64,000 bases of DNA from Kribbella antiqua (GTDB taxonomy: Bacteria; Actinomycetota; Actinomycetes; Propionibacteriales; Kribbellaceae). The stretch spans positions 310,001 to 374,000 of the forward strand of contig NZ_SLWR01000005.1 of NCBI RefSeq assembly GCF_004345665.1. The letters run 5' to 3'. The position numbers and the translations under genes are program-made. This document shows positions 25,728-34,194 of this stretch, piece by piece (position 1 is the stretch's first letter; the number at the start of each line of letters is the position of its first letter). Below the pieces are notes generated by a model. The model was not told the origin of the DNA. It was given only the letters and a program-made list of their open reading frames with translations, and ran no database searches.

Positions 25728-26354
25728 ATGGGTGGGCGGATTACGGCCGAGGAGTTTCACGCGGCGGATGGGGTTGAGGACTGGCGGGTGCTGTATCACC
25801 TGGTCTCGGCTCATTTTCGGACCGGATCGCTCGCGAAGGGCATCGCGCTCGTCGACGAGATCGGCCGGCTCGCGGGAGACTCCGAGCAGGATCTGAAGCT
25901 CGACCTGCGGCATGCGGGCGTCACGGTGAGCTTGAGAGGCCGCGACATCTCGCTGGCCCGCAAGATCTCGGCGGCCGCGAAGGAACTGGGGCTGCCGGCG
26001 GATCCGACCGCCGTACAGGTCATCAACCTCACCATCGACGCACTCGTTGGTACGGACGTACTGCCGTTCTGGCGCGCACTGCTCGGCTACGGTCAGATCG
26101 GCGACGACTACCTGTTCGATCCGCAGGGTCGCGGTCCGGGTGTCGGATTCCAGCAGATGGACGTCCCGCGATCGGAGCGCAATCGCATACATCTGGACAT
26201 CGCCGTCCCACACGAGCAGGCCGAGGCCCGGATAGCCGCCGCGCTTGCCGCAGGCGGTCGGCTCGTCACGGACGCCCACGCGCCAAAGTGGTGGGTGCTG
26301 GCTGACCCAGAGGGCAACGAGGCATGTATCGCGACTTGGGTCGGCCGCGGATAG
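25728..26354 (+). CDS. Pterin-4a-carbinolamine dehydratase-like / VOC fusion protein
   Basis: The ATG at 25728 is preferred. The N-terminal half (about 1-95) reads like a PCD/DCoH domain: FHAADGVEDWRVLYHLVSAHF, LDLRHAGVTVSL and DISLARKISAAAKELGL. The C-terminal half (about 105-208) is a vicinal-oxygen-chelate (glyoxalase) domain with VLPFWRALLGYG, RNRIHLDIAVPHEQ and WWVLADPEGNEACI. The canonical PCD His triplet is not obvious, so catalysis is uncertain. Such fusions recur in actinobacteria; the function is unknown. A half-copy of the GACAGGAGGTA repeat lies 40 bases upstream. Confidence 0.7.
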   Translation: MGGRITAEEFHAADGVEDWRVLYHLVSAHFRTGSLAKGIALVDEIGRLAGDSEQDLKLDLRHAGVTVSLRGRDISLARKISAAAKELGLPADPTAVQVINLTIDALVGTDVLPFWRALLGYGQIGDDYLFDPQGRGPGVGFQQMDVPRSERNRIHLDIAVPHEQAEARIAAALAAGGRLVTDAHAPKWWVLADPEGNEACIATWVGRG

Positions 26355-26449
26355 AACAGGTCGGCTGAACCTGCCGCCCGGCTACTCTCCTGGCCTATGG
26401 AGGCCAAAATGATCGACAACCCCGTCGCGCGCGACTGATCAGCTGCCGA

Positions 26450-27108
26450 CTAGGACCGTCTGCAGACGACATCGTTGCCGGTGAGCGAAAGCACCGTAAA
26501 CCCCATACTGGTCAACTCTGCCTGCAGGGCCGCCGGCGTGAGGTGGCGGCGGTACGGCAGATCGCCTCGATAGCAGATGCCCGTCGACCGGTCGAACCGA
26601 AGCCCGGCGCCGTACACCCGACCCGCGTCGTACAGCGCGGTGGAAATCAGGTAATGCCCGGCCGGGGTGAGCCGATCGTGTACGCCGCGAAGCACCGCCG
26701 CTCGGTCGTCGTCGAGCACGATGTTTTGCAGGCAGTAGCTGTCGATGATGGCGTCGTACCGCTTCGCGACGGTCGCCGGCCAACGGCACACATCCTGTAC
26801 GGCGAAATTCACCCGGAGCCCGCGCTCGTGCGCAAACCGGCAGCTAGCTCGATCGCCGCCGAGATCAGGTCCACCGCATCGACCCGAAGGCCTCGCTCAG
26901 CGAGGAAACATGCGGCCGGCCCGGTGCCACACCCGTACTCGAGGACATCAACGAGATCACCGAGCTTGGGAAGCACTCGTTCGAGGAACGCCCGGTTGGG
27001 AAAATCGTCGAAGCCCCGCCCGGGCTCGAAGACGTCGCTCCATTGGGTCTTGTCCTCGCGCGCCACCTGCCGATACACCGCCTCAGCCTCGACCTCGTAG
27101 TAGCGCAT
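26450..27108 (-). pseudogene. Class I SAM methyltransferase disrupted by a single-base frameshift
   Basis: The first part (27108 to about 26848) encodes MRYYEVEAEAVYRQV and then VLEYGCGTGPAACFLAERGL with VDAVDLISAAIELA. The reading frame then leaves the family pattern and stops at 26809. In the next frame the protein resumes with CRFAHERGLRVNFAVQDV and runs to 26450 (YDAIIDSYCLQNIV). One missing base near 26848 restores a continuous protein of about 219 residues. It may be a true pseudogene or a sequence error; slippage seems unlikely, as no homopolymer is present. Confidence 0.8.
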
Positions 27109-27132
27109 CCCCTTATCTTAAAGACTGTGCGG

Positions 27133-27618
27133 ATGACCTATGTCAGATTCCAGAGCCCCGTTCCCGACCGCCGAGGCCGCCGGATCGGAATCTTCGGATT
27201 GGTCAACATGCTGGGCAAGCGTGGGCTTCTGACCCCGGCCGAGGAACATTTCCGCCGTACGGCCAACGCTTGGTACGACGCGACGTACGTCAATCCGATG
27301 GACGTCGATCCCACCGTGTACGACTTCGACGTCAATCCGCACGCCGCCGCCTGGTTCGCTTCGACAGCCGAGCATCTGCTGGCCCCGATCCCCGGCTACC
27401 TGGCGATCCTCGCCGCACACAATCTCCCCTGCGAGCGCTACACCTCCGCGGACCCGGGCCGGATCATCTACCAAGATCCCCACCAAGTCGTCGTGATCCC
27501 CCACGAACCCGCGACACCCGACCAGCCAACAGCAACCATGTGGCTGCCCCCATGCCGCGAAGCTGTTAGTTGCCTTCGGCGACGAAGTGCATGGGGTCGC
27601 CGGAGCCTAGGTCGGTGA
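27133..27618 (+). CDS. Hypothetical protein, 3' end possibly altered
   Basis: The ATG at 27133 gives 161 residues starting MTYVRFQSPVPDRRG. The core (GIFGLVNMLGKRGLLTPAEEHFRR, AWYDATYVNP, IPGYLAILAAHNLPCERY; patterns) fits a Kribbella-type hypothetical family known to me only by appearance. The last 20 or so residues (CLRRRSAWGRRSLGR) read antisense through a DinB remnant, so the original stop was probably lost. It is divergent from the frameshifted methyltransferase with only 24 bases between. Confidence 0.6.
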   Translation: MTYVRFQSPVPDRRGRRIGIFGLVNMLGKRGLLTPAEEHFRRTANAWYDATYVNPMDVDPTVYDFDVNPHAAAWFASTAEHLLAPIPGYLAILAAHNLPCERYTSADPGRIIYQDPHQVVVIPHEPATPDQPTATMWLPPCREAVSCLRRRSAWGRRSLGR

Positions 27619-27796
27619 TTCCTGCGGTGTAGAAGGCGCCGACCAGGAGAGAGCGGCGGTGGGCGGCGAAGGTGAGTACGTGGGCGACCATGCCGCCGTA
27701 CGTGAAGACTCTGGGTGGTTCGCAGGTGGTGTCGACGAAGCTCTCGTCGAAGCGGCCCTCCTCGTTGAGCTGGTTGACCTCGTTGTCCTCGTTCGA
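27566..27796 (-). pseudogene. C-terminal remnant of a DinB-family gene
   Basis: About 75 codons on the minus strand read EVNQLNEEGRFDESFVD, then TYGGMVAHVLTFAAHRRSLL and GITDLGSGDPMHF, ending at TAA 27566-27568. This is the C-terminal third of DinB-like proteins, including the HxxxHRR metal-site helix. The 5' two thirds are missing and replaced by the padR promoter and gene. It overlaps the 3' end of the convergent hypothetical gene. Confidence 0.6.
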
Positions 27797-27856
27797 GGAC
27801 AGTCGAATCCGGAGTACTCCGCAGTGTGTAGTAGTGTGGGGTGTGGAGGTGGGCGG

Positions 27857-28183
27857 ATGGATACGAGTCAGTTGCTCAAGGGTGTGCTGGATTTGGCGGT
27901 GCTGGCGGTGCTGCGGGATGCGGATGGTTATGGGTACGACGTGTTGCGGCGGTTGCGGGCGGCTGGGTTGGAGGATGTCGCGGACGCGTCGGTGTATGGG
28001 ACGTTGCGGCGACTGTTCGCGGCTGGGGCGCTGACGTCGTACGTGCAGCCGAGTGAGGAAGGGCCGCACCGGAAGTACTACGGGTTGAACAAAACCGGCC
28101 TCGACTTGCTCCAGCAGTCCACCAAGACCTGGAACCACTTCGCCGACACGATGTCGGTGCTGCTGACGAAGGAGGCCGCGTGA
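27857..28183 (+). CDS. PadR-family transcriptional regulator
   Basis: The 108-residue winged-helix protein starts at ATG 27857 (MDTSQLLKGVLDLAVLAVL). It has the PadR core DGYGYDVLRRLRAAG, ASVYGTLRRLFAAG and GPHRKYYGLNKTG. PadR proteins repress an adjacent gene until a ligand or envelope signal is sensed. Its stop overlaps the GTG of the HAAS membrane-protein gene (GTGA), a very common PadR-HAAS pair in which the membrane protein is the regulated partner. Confidence 0.9.
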   Translation: MDTSQLLKGVLDLAVLAVLRDADGYGYDVLRRLRAAGLEDVADASVYGTLRRLFAAGALTSYVQPSEEGPHRKYYGLNKTGLDLLQQSTKTWNHFADTMSVLLTKEAA

Positions 28184-29382
28184 ACAGCACTCTGACCGGA
28201 ACGGTCGCGATGTACCTGGCCCAGGTGCGTGCCGAGCTGAGCGATCTGCCGCCGGGCGAGCTGGAGGATGTGCTCGACGACGTCAGCGGTCACCTCACCG
28301 AGGTGGCCGGCGAGTTCGACAGCGAGCCGTCCGTCGCGGCCTTGCAGGATCGGCTCGGCACACCGCGCCAGTACGCCGATGAGCTGCGGACCGCGGCTGG
28401 ATACCCGCCACGGGCCCAGCGTGTCGCGGACCGCGAGGCCGGCCGGAAGTCGTTGCTATGGGGGATGATCGCCGCCACGGTCGGACCGTTCTTCGTTGCC
28501 GTTGGCATCTTTGCCTGGGGCTACGGTACGACAGCGTTCCTCGGCGCCCTCGGACTCGGCATCCTCTTCGTCGCGGGCTTCCTCGGCGTCCGGGCGCTCA
28601 AAGGCAACGACCCGCGGATCGTGCTCGACACGCCGTACGGCGAACGTGGCGCCGCCGCGATCCGCGACCTGATCAGCCAGATCCCGCCGAACATCCGCCG
28701 CGAACTGGTCGCCATCGGCCAGCCGGTCTGGTGGGTCGCCCGCGGCGCGATCGGCGGCGGCGGGTTCTTCGCGATCTTCGGCGCGGGCGCGGTCACCGTG
28801 GTCGGTGCGGTCGCCGGCGCGGCTGTGTCGATCTGGATCGGCCGCAAGACGCAGCAGAACCAGCGCTGGCTCTGGTACGTCGTACCGCTCAACGTCGTTG
28901 CCGTCGTCGCCATACCTGCGTTCCTCGCCGCGGCCTATCTCGGTGCCTCGTTCAACTTCCTGGCCGGCAACGACCGCGACTACAGCGGTCCGTCCTACGG
29001 CGCGGAGAACGGCCTGTTCCTGAACGGTACGGCGATCAACAACATCTACCCGTTCGATGCTCAGGGCAAGCAGGTCGAGGTCCGGCTGTACGACGAGAAC
29101 GGCAACCCGATCGACCTGCCCACCCAGGACTGCGCGGCGAGCTTCGGCGCAGACGAACCGACGACGAGCAACGTCTTCCCGCAAGCCGTGACGAAGCCGG
29201 ACGAGAACGGCGACATCACAGCACAGAACTGCCAAGAGACCGACAAGGCCCCCTTCGTCCCACCATTGGCGGCGCCGACCGCGAAGCCGAGCGGCAACAG
29301 CCCGACCACGCCGGCGCCTGGCAGCCCTGGACCAAAGACGCCGACGCCCGGTGTCACCCTGACGGTCGAACCCACGAGGTGA
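28180..29382 (+). CDS. HAAS-domain (DUF1700-like) membrane protein
   Basis: Starting at GTG 28180, the 400-residue protein has an N-terminal HAAS signalling domain (about 8-70: YLAQVRAELSDLPPGELEDVLDDV pattern, LGTPRQYADELR). Four or so membrane helices follow (about 90-245), then an extracytoplasmic domain with two Cys (DCAASFG, AQNCQE) and a Pro/Thr-rich tail. HAAS domains are linked to PadR regulators and are thought to transmit an envelope signal. It is translationally coupled to padR. Confidence 0.8.
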   Translation: MNSTLTGTVAMYLAQVRAELSDLPPGELEDVLDDVSGHLTEVAGEFDSEPSVAALQDRLGTPRQYADELRTAAGYPPRAQRVADREAGRKSLLWGMIAATVGPFFVAVGIFAWGYGTTAFLGALGLGILFVAGFLGVRALKGNDPRIVLDTPYGERGAAAIRDLISQIPPNIRRELVAIGQPVWWVARGAIGGGGFFAIFGAGAVTVVGAVAGAAVSIWIGRKTQQNQRWLWYVVPLNVVAVVAIPAFLAAAYLGASFNFLAGNDRDYSGPSYGAENGLFLNGTAINNIYPFDAQGKQVEVRLYDENGNPIDLPTQDCAASFGADEPTTSNVFPQAVTKPDENGDITAQNCQETDKAPFVPPLAAPTAKPSGNSPTTPAPGSPGPKTPTPGVTLTVEPTR

Positions 29383-29526
29383 ACCTCAACGCGGTCTAGG
29401 TCTCTCCGCCTGCCACCAAACCTCGCGGCAGCCGGCTTTGGGCGGTAGCCATCACTCGACGAGCGTTCGAGATTGGGCGACCCGTCTCTGCGGAGATCCG
29501 GAAGACCTGGCTCGCTACATCGGCTA
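29383..29526. other. Intergenic region, no feature recognised
   Basis: This is a short spacer between the convergent HAAS and GNAT genes. No strong hairpin and no convincing ORF is seen. Confidence 0.4.
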
Positions 29527-30315
29527 CTACATGTGAGCCGCGGCGACGGGCCGATAGGCGTAGCCCAGCCGTCGATAGACCGAGATAGCGGCGGCGTTGT
29601 CGCCGTCGACCATCAGCCCTGCCTGGCCGTGTCGCTTCACCAATTCGCTGGTCACGAAGGCACACACCCGGTACGCCAAACCCTTGCCTCGAGCTACGGG
29701 CCGGGTCGCCACTCCAGCGAGGAACCCGATCTCCGGCGCACTCCACGCATCCGCCGCCACACTCAGCAGTTCCGCACGGTCCCCGGTCGCAGCTGCCCAT
29801 CGGCGTACGGCGGGATGCCCGGGCCAGGCGTACGACGAGGGCGCCGCCTCCTTCAGCAACGCCTCGACTCCGTCATCCCCGTCGAGCCAGGCCGGACCTC
29901 CAGCACTCACCAACCCGTCACCGCGGTCCGCCTGCGGCGCCGCTTGAGCGTGCGAGCCCGCCGGCTCGCCGCCTTGGTGAGTGGGGGCGGTCCGGGTATC
30001 CATCCAGCCGAAAGCAGCGCCGAACTCCAAGCCCGGCACCCGGTCGACGAGGTGGCGGATCAGGTGCTCCTCACCGAAGGGGCGGAAGGTAGTGCCGACC
30101 TCGGCGTACACCTTGGCGACGAGTCGTGCGACGTCCTCCACCGGGCCGACGACCGCGAGCCGGTCTCGTTTGGAGAGTTCCGGAGATGCCACGGCCACTG
30201 CGTCGCCGTCGTACCAGGCGCGGACTCCCGGAGTGAATCCTTGGCCGGCCCAGATGATCATCGGATCGTCCGCACACGCCTTGGCCAGCTCGGAGGTTGT
30301 CAGAAGCTCTTGCAC
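29527..30315 (-). CDS. GNAT-family N-acetyltransferase
   Basis: The 262-residue protein has its GNAT fold in the C-terminal half: FLAGVATRPVARGKGLAYRVCAFV (acetyl-CoA pyrophosphate loop, RGKGLA) and NAAAISVYRRLGYAYRP. The N-terminal half is degenerate or substrate-specific. It should transfer an acetyl group from acetyl-CoA; the substrate is unknown. It follows the cyclase gene by four bases, so it is part of the same transcript and could be a protein acetyltransferase under cAMP-linked control (inference). Confidence 0.82.
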   Translation of the reverse strand: MQELLTTSELAKACADDPMIIWAGQGFTPGVRAWYDGDAVAVASPELSKRDRLAVVGPVEDVARLVAKVYAEVGTTFRPFGEEHLIRHLVDRVPGLEFGAAFGWMDTRTAPTHQGGEPAGSHAQAAPQADRGDGLVSAGGPAWLDGDDGVEALLKEAAPSSYAWPGHPAVRRWAAATGDRAELLSVAADAWSAPEIGFLAGVATRPVARGKGLAYRVCAFVTSELVKRHGQAGLMVDGDNAAAISVYRRLGYAYRPVAAAHM

Positions 30316-30319
30316 GCGG

Positions 30320-31351
30320 TCATTCTGCCCGTTGGAGCGCGTACGGGATCAGGTGGTGGTAGCCGCGCACCGAGACGCGACGGAGTCTGCGCAAACGGTA
30401 GCCGGGATGGCCGTCCAGAGCGGCCGCGAGTTCGCGGTCGGCGAGGACGCGGCCGGGTTTGCACTCCGAGGTCAGCCGGGCGGCGAGGTTGACCACCTCG
30501 CCGTACACGTCGCCCAGGCGGATGAGGATGTTGCCGTAGGCAAGCCCAATGCGCAGTTCAGGAAGATCGCCGGCCGAGGTCACCGTGCCCTGCAGTGCGA
30601 GGGCGACCGCCGCACCCTGCGCCGCGGTGTCGGTGACGAACAAGACCTCGTCGCCGATCGACTTGATCACCCGGCCGCCGTTGAGGGCGACGACGTCCGC
30701 GGCCATGCCCTCGAAGCGTTCGATCAGCTGGCCGAGCTCGGCCTCGGTCAGGCGCCGGGTCAGCCGCGTGTAGCTGACGATGTCGGCGAATCCGACGGCG
30801 CGGACGCCGCGGGCCAGTTCGTCGGAGCCCGCCACGGCACGGCCGGCGGCCGCGGCCAGGTGGCGGCGCCAGACATACGTCTGCAGCCGTTCCATTGCCG
30901 GCAGCAACAGACCGGCCACCTCGATGGCCTCGTCGGCGGGCAGCTTGGAGTTGGCGAGGAACTCCAGGAACATCGCCGACTGCCAGGACGCCAGCCGGGA
31001 CTGGGTTTGGCCGAGCTTCCGAGCCAGCGAGGACTCGACCTCCGGATCGATGAAGCCGTCGTCTTCCAGCGCCGCCACCAGCCGCAACGCCTCGACGTCC
31101 CCGTCGGTGAACGCGATCTCGTCGTCCGGCACGGTCGCGAACCCGAGCGCATGCCACATCCGCTCGGCCCGACCGATCGAGATCCCGGCGCGCTCCGACA
31201 CCTCGATCCGGGTGAACTTCCGCTCCCCGCCCAGCAGTGCCTGCTCGAAGTCCCGGTTCAGCCCGGCGAGGTCAGTCTCGCCGGGCTCGGCCGGCTCCGG
31301 GTCGGCGCCGGAGTCGTTCACAGCCGGGCCTGCCGACGCGTCAGGAGCCAC
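30320..31351 (-). CDS. Class III adenylate cyclase with N-terminal regulatory domain
   Basis: Translation starts at GTG 31349-31351, overlapping the cyclic-nucleotide-binding gene by 11 bases. The 343-residue protein has a helical N-terminal domain (about 30-165) like that of mycobacterial Rv1264-type cyclases. The catalytic domain (about 185-300) keeps the metal Asp190 (GFADIVSYT), Lys230 and Asp234 (KSIGDEVLF), and the Asn/Arg of VNLAARL. All key residues for making cAMP from ATP are present. It is soluble, with no membrane helix. Confidence 0.88.
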   Translation of the reverse strand: MAPDASAGPAVNDSGADPEPAEPGETDLAGLNRDFEQALLGGERKFTRIEVSERAGISIGRAERMWHALGFATVPDDEIAFTDGDVEALRLVAALEDDGFIDPEVESSLARKLGQTQSRLASWQSAMFLEFLANSKLPADEAIEVAGLLLPAMERLQTYVWRRHLAAAAGRAVAGSDELARGVRAVGFADIVSYTRLTRRLTEAELGQLIERFEGMAADVVALNGGRVIKSIGDEVLFVTDTAAQGAAVALALQGTVTSAGDLPELRIGLAYGNILIRLGDVYGEVVNLAARLTSECKPGRVLADRELAAALDGHPGYRLRRLRRVSVRGYHHLIPYALQRAE

Positions 31352-31739
31352 CGCGGCGCTCGGCGATGGTGGCGTCGATGGCTTCGCGGAAGGCGGGCAG
31401 GCGGTTGGTCAGGTCGTCGAACTTCTCCCGGGTGAAGTGCAGCAACTGCAGCCGCGACTTCGCCGTGACGGTTGCCGTCCGCAACGTGTTCTTCCGGACC
31501 GCGACCTCGCCGGCGATGTCGCCCGGGCCGAGCTCGGCGATCTCCTCGCCCTTCACCCGGACCGCGGCGGTGCCGCTCAGGATCAGGTACGCCGCGTCCG
31601 GCGGGGTCTGCTCCAGGATCAGCGACCAGCCGGCCGGCACCGAGACCTCCTCGCCGGCCCGGAAGATGTCCCTGATGTCCCGTCCGGACAGATCCGCGAA
31701 CAGCGGCAGGTCCCGCGGGGATGTCCTACCCAAAGCCAC
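31341..31739 (-). CDS. Stand-alone cyclic nucleotide-binding domain protein
   Basis: The GTG at 31737-31739 has a perfect GGAGGAT ribosome-binding site and gives 132 residues that form one CNB domain. Ordered features are LPLFADLSGRDIRDIF, the beta-barrel with SGTAAVRV, and the phosphate-binding cassette GDIAGEVAVRKNTLRTAT with Glu78 and Arg87. There is no DNA-binding domain. With the cyclase next to it, it probably reads out cAMP by protein-protein contact. Confidence 0.85.
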   Translation of the reverse strand: MALGRTSPRDLPLFADLSGRDIRDIFRAGEEVSVPAGWSLILEQTPPDAAYLILSGTAAVRVKGEEIAELGPGDIAGEVAVRKNTLRTATVTAKSRLQLLHFTREKFDDLTNRLPAFREAIDATIAERRGGS

Positions 31740-31852
31740 GTCGATCCTCCGAGCCCGCCGGTCCACCCCGGCGATCGGCCGATGTTTCCAGTCAGTAACT
31801 CTAACGGACGCCCCCACCAGGAGTAACGCCGGGCGACGCACTGATGCCTGGG

Positions 31853-33199
31853 CTAGGCCGCGCGACGACGCGTACGGCGCTGGCGTTGGCTGCGGCGGCG
31901 GACGGGCCGCCGGAGACCGACCAGGCGGGGGCCGGCCAGGCGGTCTTCGAGGCGGCGGGCCTCGCGGCGGATCGGCTGGGCGACGTACTCGCCGAGGATG
32001 ATCCCGGACGCGAGAGCTACGCCGATCGCAAGCGCGGTGGCCAAGCTGACGATGCCGATCAAGTTGCCGAGTCCCATCAACTCGTACAGGCCCTTGTAGA
32101 TGGTCAATCCCGGCAGCAGCGGAACTGTGCCGGAGACAACCACCACGAGCGGCGGGACACCTGATCGCCGTCCGAGCGAATACCCGCCGAGACCGACCAC
32201 GAAGGCGGCCGCGGCCGTCGACCAAGCCGGTCCGAAGGATGCCCGCGACATCAAGGTGAACACCAGCGATCCCGCCGCACCGACCACCGCCACCGGCAGG
32301 AGCACCCGCAACGGCGCGTACGACGCATAGGCAAAAGCCACGGCCATCAACGCACCCGAACCGATCATGATCGGCAGATTCCCCAGCGGCACGACCTGCG
32401 CCTCGATGCCGACGTTCAGCCCGAACTTCAGCCCGATCGTCAGCCCGAGGCTGACCCCCGCGATGATCCCGCCGGTCAGCAGCATCGCCTCGAGCAACCG
32501 GGCCGCGGCCGTCACGTAGTACCCGGTGATCGCATCCTGAACAGCACCAGTCAACGCGATCCCGGCCAGCAACATGATGATGCCCGCAGCAACAACCAGC
32601 GACGGCTTCACCGGCGCGTGTACGGCGTACAGGATCAAAGCCACCGCAGTGGCGACAAAGGCTCCCGCGACCTGCTGGTAGAACGCCGGCAACCGCTGCC
32701 GATTGAACCAGCGGTTGTTCAGCTCGATCACGACCGCCGTCAGCACCGCGACCAACGTGATCAGCCACCCACCACCGAGCAGCAACGTCGCGCCACCCGC
32801 CATCACGCCCCACGCCAGTACGGCGCTCCAGCGCGGGTACGGCGGGCCGGCCGAAGTGATCCGGGCCAGCTCGCGGCTCGCGTCGTCCCGGCTCAGCTCG
32901 CCGCGGGCAAGCCGCCGTACCAGCCGATCGACTTCGGTCAGCCGGGAGAAGTCTTGCGACCGGTAGCGGACCAGGCGGATGTGGGTCTCGGGCGCCACAT
33001 CCGGCGCCGCCTGGTACGAGATCGCCATCGAGGTGAAGGTGATGTCGACCTCGCACCCGCGCAACCCGCCGGCCGCGGTGACACCGAGGATGGTCGCGGT
33101 CGCGTCCGCCGTACCGGCGCCGCTGGACAGCAGCACCTCGCCGACCCGCAAAGCCAGGTCGAGCGTGCGATAGACGTCCCGCTGTTCGTCGCGATCCAT
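31853..33199 (-). CDS. Threonine/serine exporter (ThrE) family protein
   Basis: The 448-residue protein has an N-terminal ThrE domain (about 12-180: LALRVGEVLLSSGAGTADATATI pattern, AISYQAAPDVAPETHIRLVRYRSQDFSRL). A C-terminal membrane part of roughly ten helices ends in a basic tail. ThrE exports threonine/serine using the proton gradient. The ATG directly abuts the SorC regulator stop, so it may be read from the upstream sugar operon. The cyclic-nucleotide pair follows after 113 bases. Confidence 0.85.
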   Translation of the reverse strand: MDRDEQRDVYRTLDLALRVGEVLLSSGAGTADATATILGVTAAGGLRGCEVDITFTSMAISYQAAPDVAPETHIRLVRYRSQDFSRLTEVDRLVRRLARGELSRDDASRELARITSAGPPYPRWSAVLAWGVMAGGATLLLGGGWLITLVAVLTAVVIELNNRWFNRQRLPAFYQQVAGAFVATAVALILYAVHAPVKPSLVVAAGIIMLLAGIALTGAVQDAITGYYVTAAARLLEAMLLTGGIIAGVSLGLTIGLKFGLNVGIEAQVVPLGNLPIMIGSGALMAVAFAYASYAPLRVLLPVAVVGAAGSLVFTLMSRASFGPAWSTAAAAFVVGLGGYSLGRRSGVPPLVVVVSGTVPLLPGLTIYKGLYELMGLGNLIGIVSLATALAIGVALASGIILGEYVAQPIRREARRLEDRLAGPRLVGLRRPVRRRSQRQRRTRRRAA

Positions 33200-34168
33200 C
33201 TACTCGCCGAGAAGCTTCTCGGCCATCGCCAAATCGGTAATCAAGATGTTGACCCAGCCGCCGAGCAGCGCGGCGCGGATCGCGGAATACTTCCGCTCGC
33301 CGCCGGCGACGCCGATCCGCCGCGGCACCGCCAGCAACTCCTTCGCGGTCACCCCGATCACCCGCTGGTCGAACGTCGAGCGCACGTGCTTTCCCTCTTC
33401 GTCGAAGTACCGGAAACAGACGTCGCCCACCGCGCCGAGCCGGCGCAGCTCCTCCTGATCGCTCTCGGCCACCGCGTTCCCGCTCCGCTGCAGCAGCGGC
33501 GAGGGCTCGAGGCTGCCGATCCCGACCAGGGCGTCGGTGAGCTGTCCCCAGGTGCCCAGAACGTCGCGAACGGACACGTCGTTCATCATCGCGCGCCGCA
33601 CCGCGGGCGTCCCGACCAGCCCCGGCGCCGGCAGGTACACGGGCATGCCGCCGGTCAGCTCGGCGAACCGCGCGGTCAGCCGGGTCGCCTGCATCTGCAC
33701 CGCCGCGTCACCCAGACCGCCGACGATCTGGACCACTCGGTCCACCACCGGCACGCTCTTGCGCGGCATCCGGTCGACCGCCGCGATCAGCGTCTCGCTC
33801 CAGGACGAGATCCCGATCACGTGCCCGCCGGTGAGCGTCATGTCGATGTACGCCGCCGCACCCGAACCCAGCGCCGGAAGTACGTCGTCGCCGACGGTGT
33901 CCACGACCACCGCGTCCCGCAGCCCGTACTTGCCCTGCAGTTCGTCCTCGAGATCGCTGTGTACGCCGCTCGGCATGGTCACCACGGTGTGCACGATGCC
34001 GACCTCGACCGCCTGCTTGAGCATCCGCGACACCCGCGCCTGGGACAGGTTGAGCTCGGCCGCGATCTTCGGCTGCCGGATGCCCTTCTCGTGGTACATC
34101 CGGGCCACCTTCGCGAGCAGCCGCAACTCATCCAGCCCAGGCTGGCGTACCGCGCGGTTGCCGTTCAC
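33200..34168 (-). CDS. SorC/DeoR-type sugar-responsive transcriptional regulator
   Basis: The 322-residue protein has an N-terminal helix-turn-helix (about 15-55: LLAKVARMYHEKGIRQPKIA, LSQARVSRMLKQA) and a C-terminal SorC sugar-binding domain. That domain includes VIGISSWSETLIAAV and IVGGLGDAAVQ. SorC proteins bind phosphorylated sugars; apulose 4-phosphate or a related sugar phosphate would be the expected effector here (inference). It closes the operon of transporter, isomerase, transketolase and apiosidase-like genes and probably controls it through the palindrome at 42600. Confidence 0.87.
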   Translation of the reverse strand: MNGNRAVRQPGLDELRLLAKVARMYHEKGIRQPKIAAELNLSQARVSRMLKQAVEVGIVHTVVTMPSGVHSDLEDELQGKYGLRDAVVVDTVGDDVLPALGSGAAAYIDMTLTGGHVIGISSWSETLIAAVDRMPRKSVPVVDRVVQIVGGLGDAAVQMQATRLTARFAELTGGMPVYLPAPGLVGTPAVRRAMMNDVSVRDVLGTWGQLTDALVGIGSLEPSPLLQRSGNAVAESDQEELRRLGAVGDVCFRYFDEEGKHVRSTFDQRVIGVTAKELLAVPRRIGVAGGERKYSAIRAALLGGWVNILITDLAMAEKLLGE

Positions 34169-34194
34169 GTTCGTGACCCCCTAACAGAGGACGA

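Noticed and set aside
26398..26439. 13-codon ORF (MEAKMIDNPVARD) after the pterin dehydratase/VOC gene
   Set aside because: Too short to support; it may be the 5' tip of a lost gene, but no following sequence confirms this.
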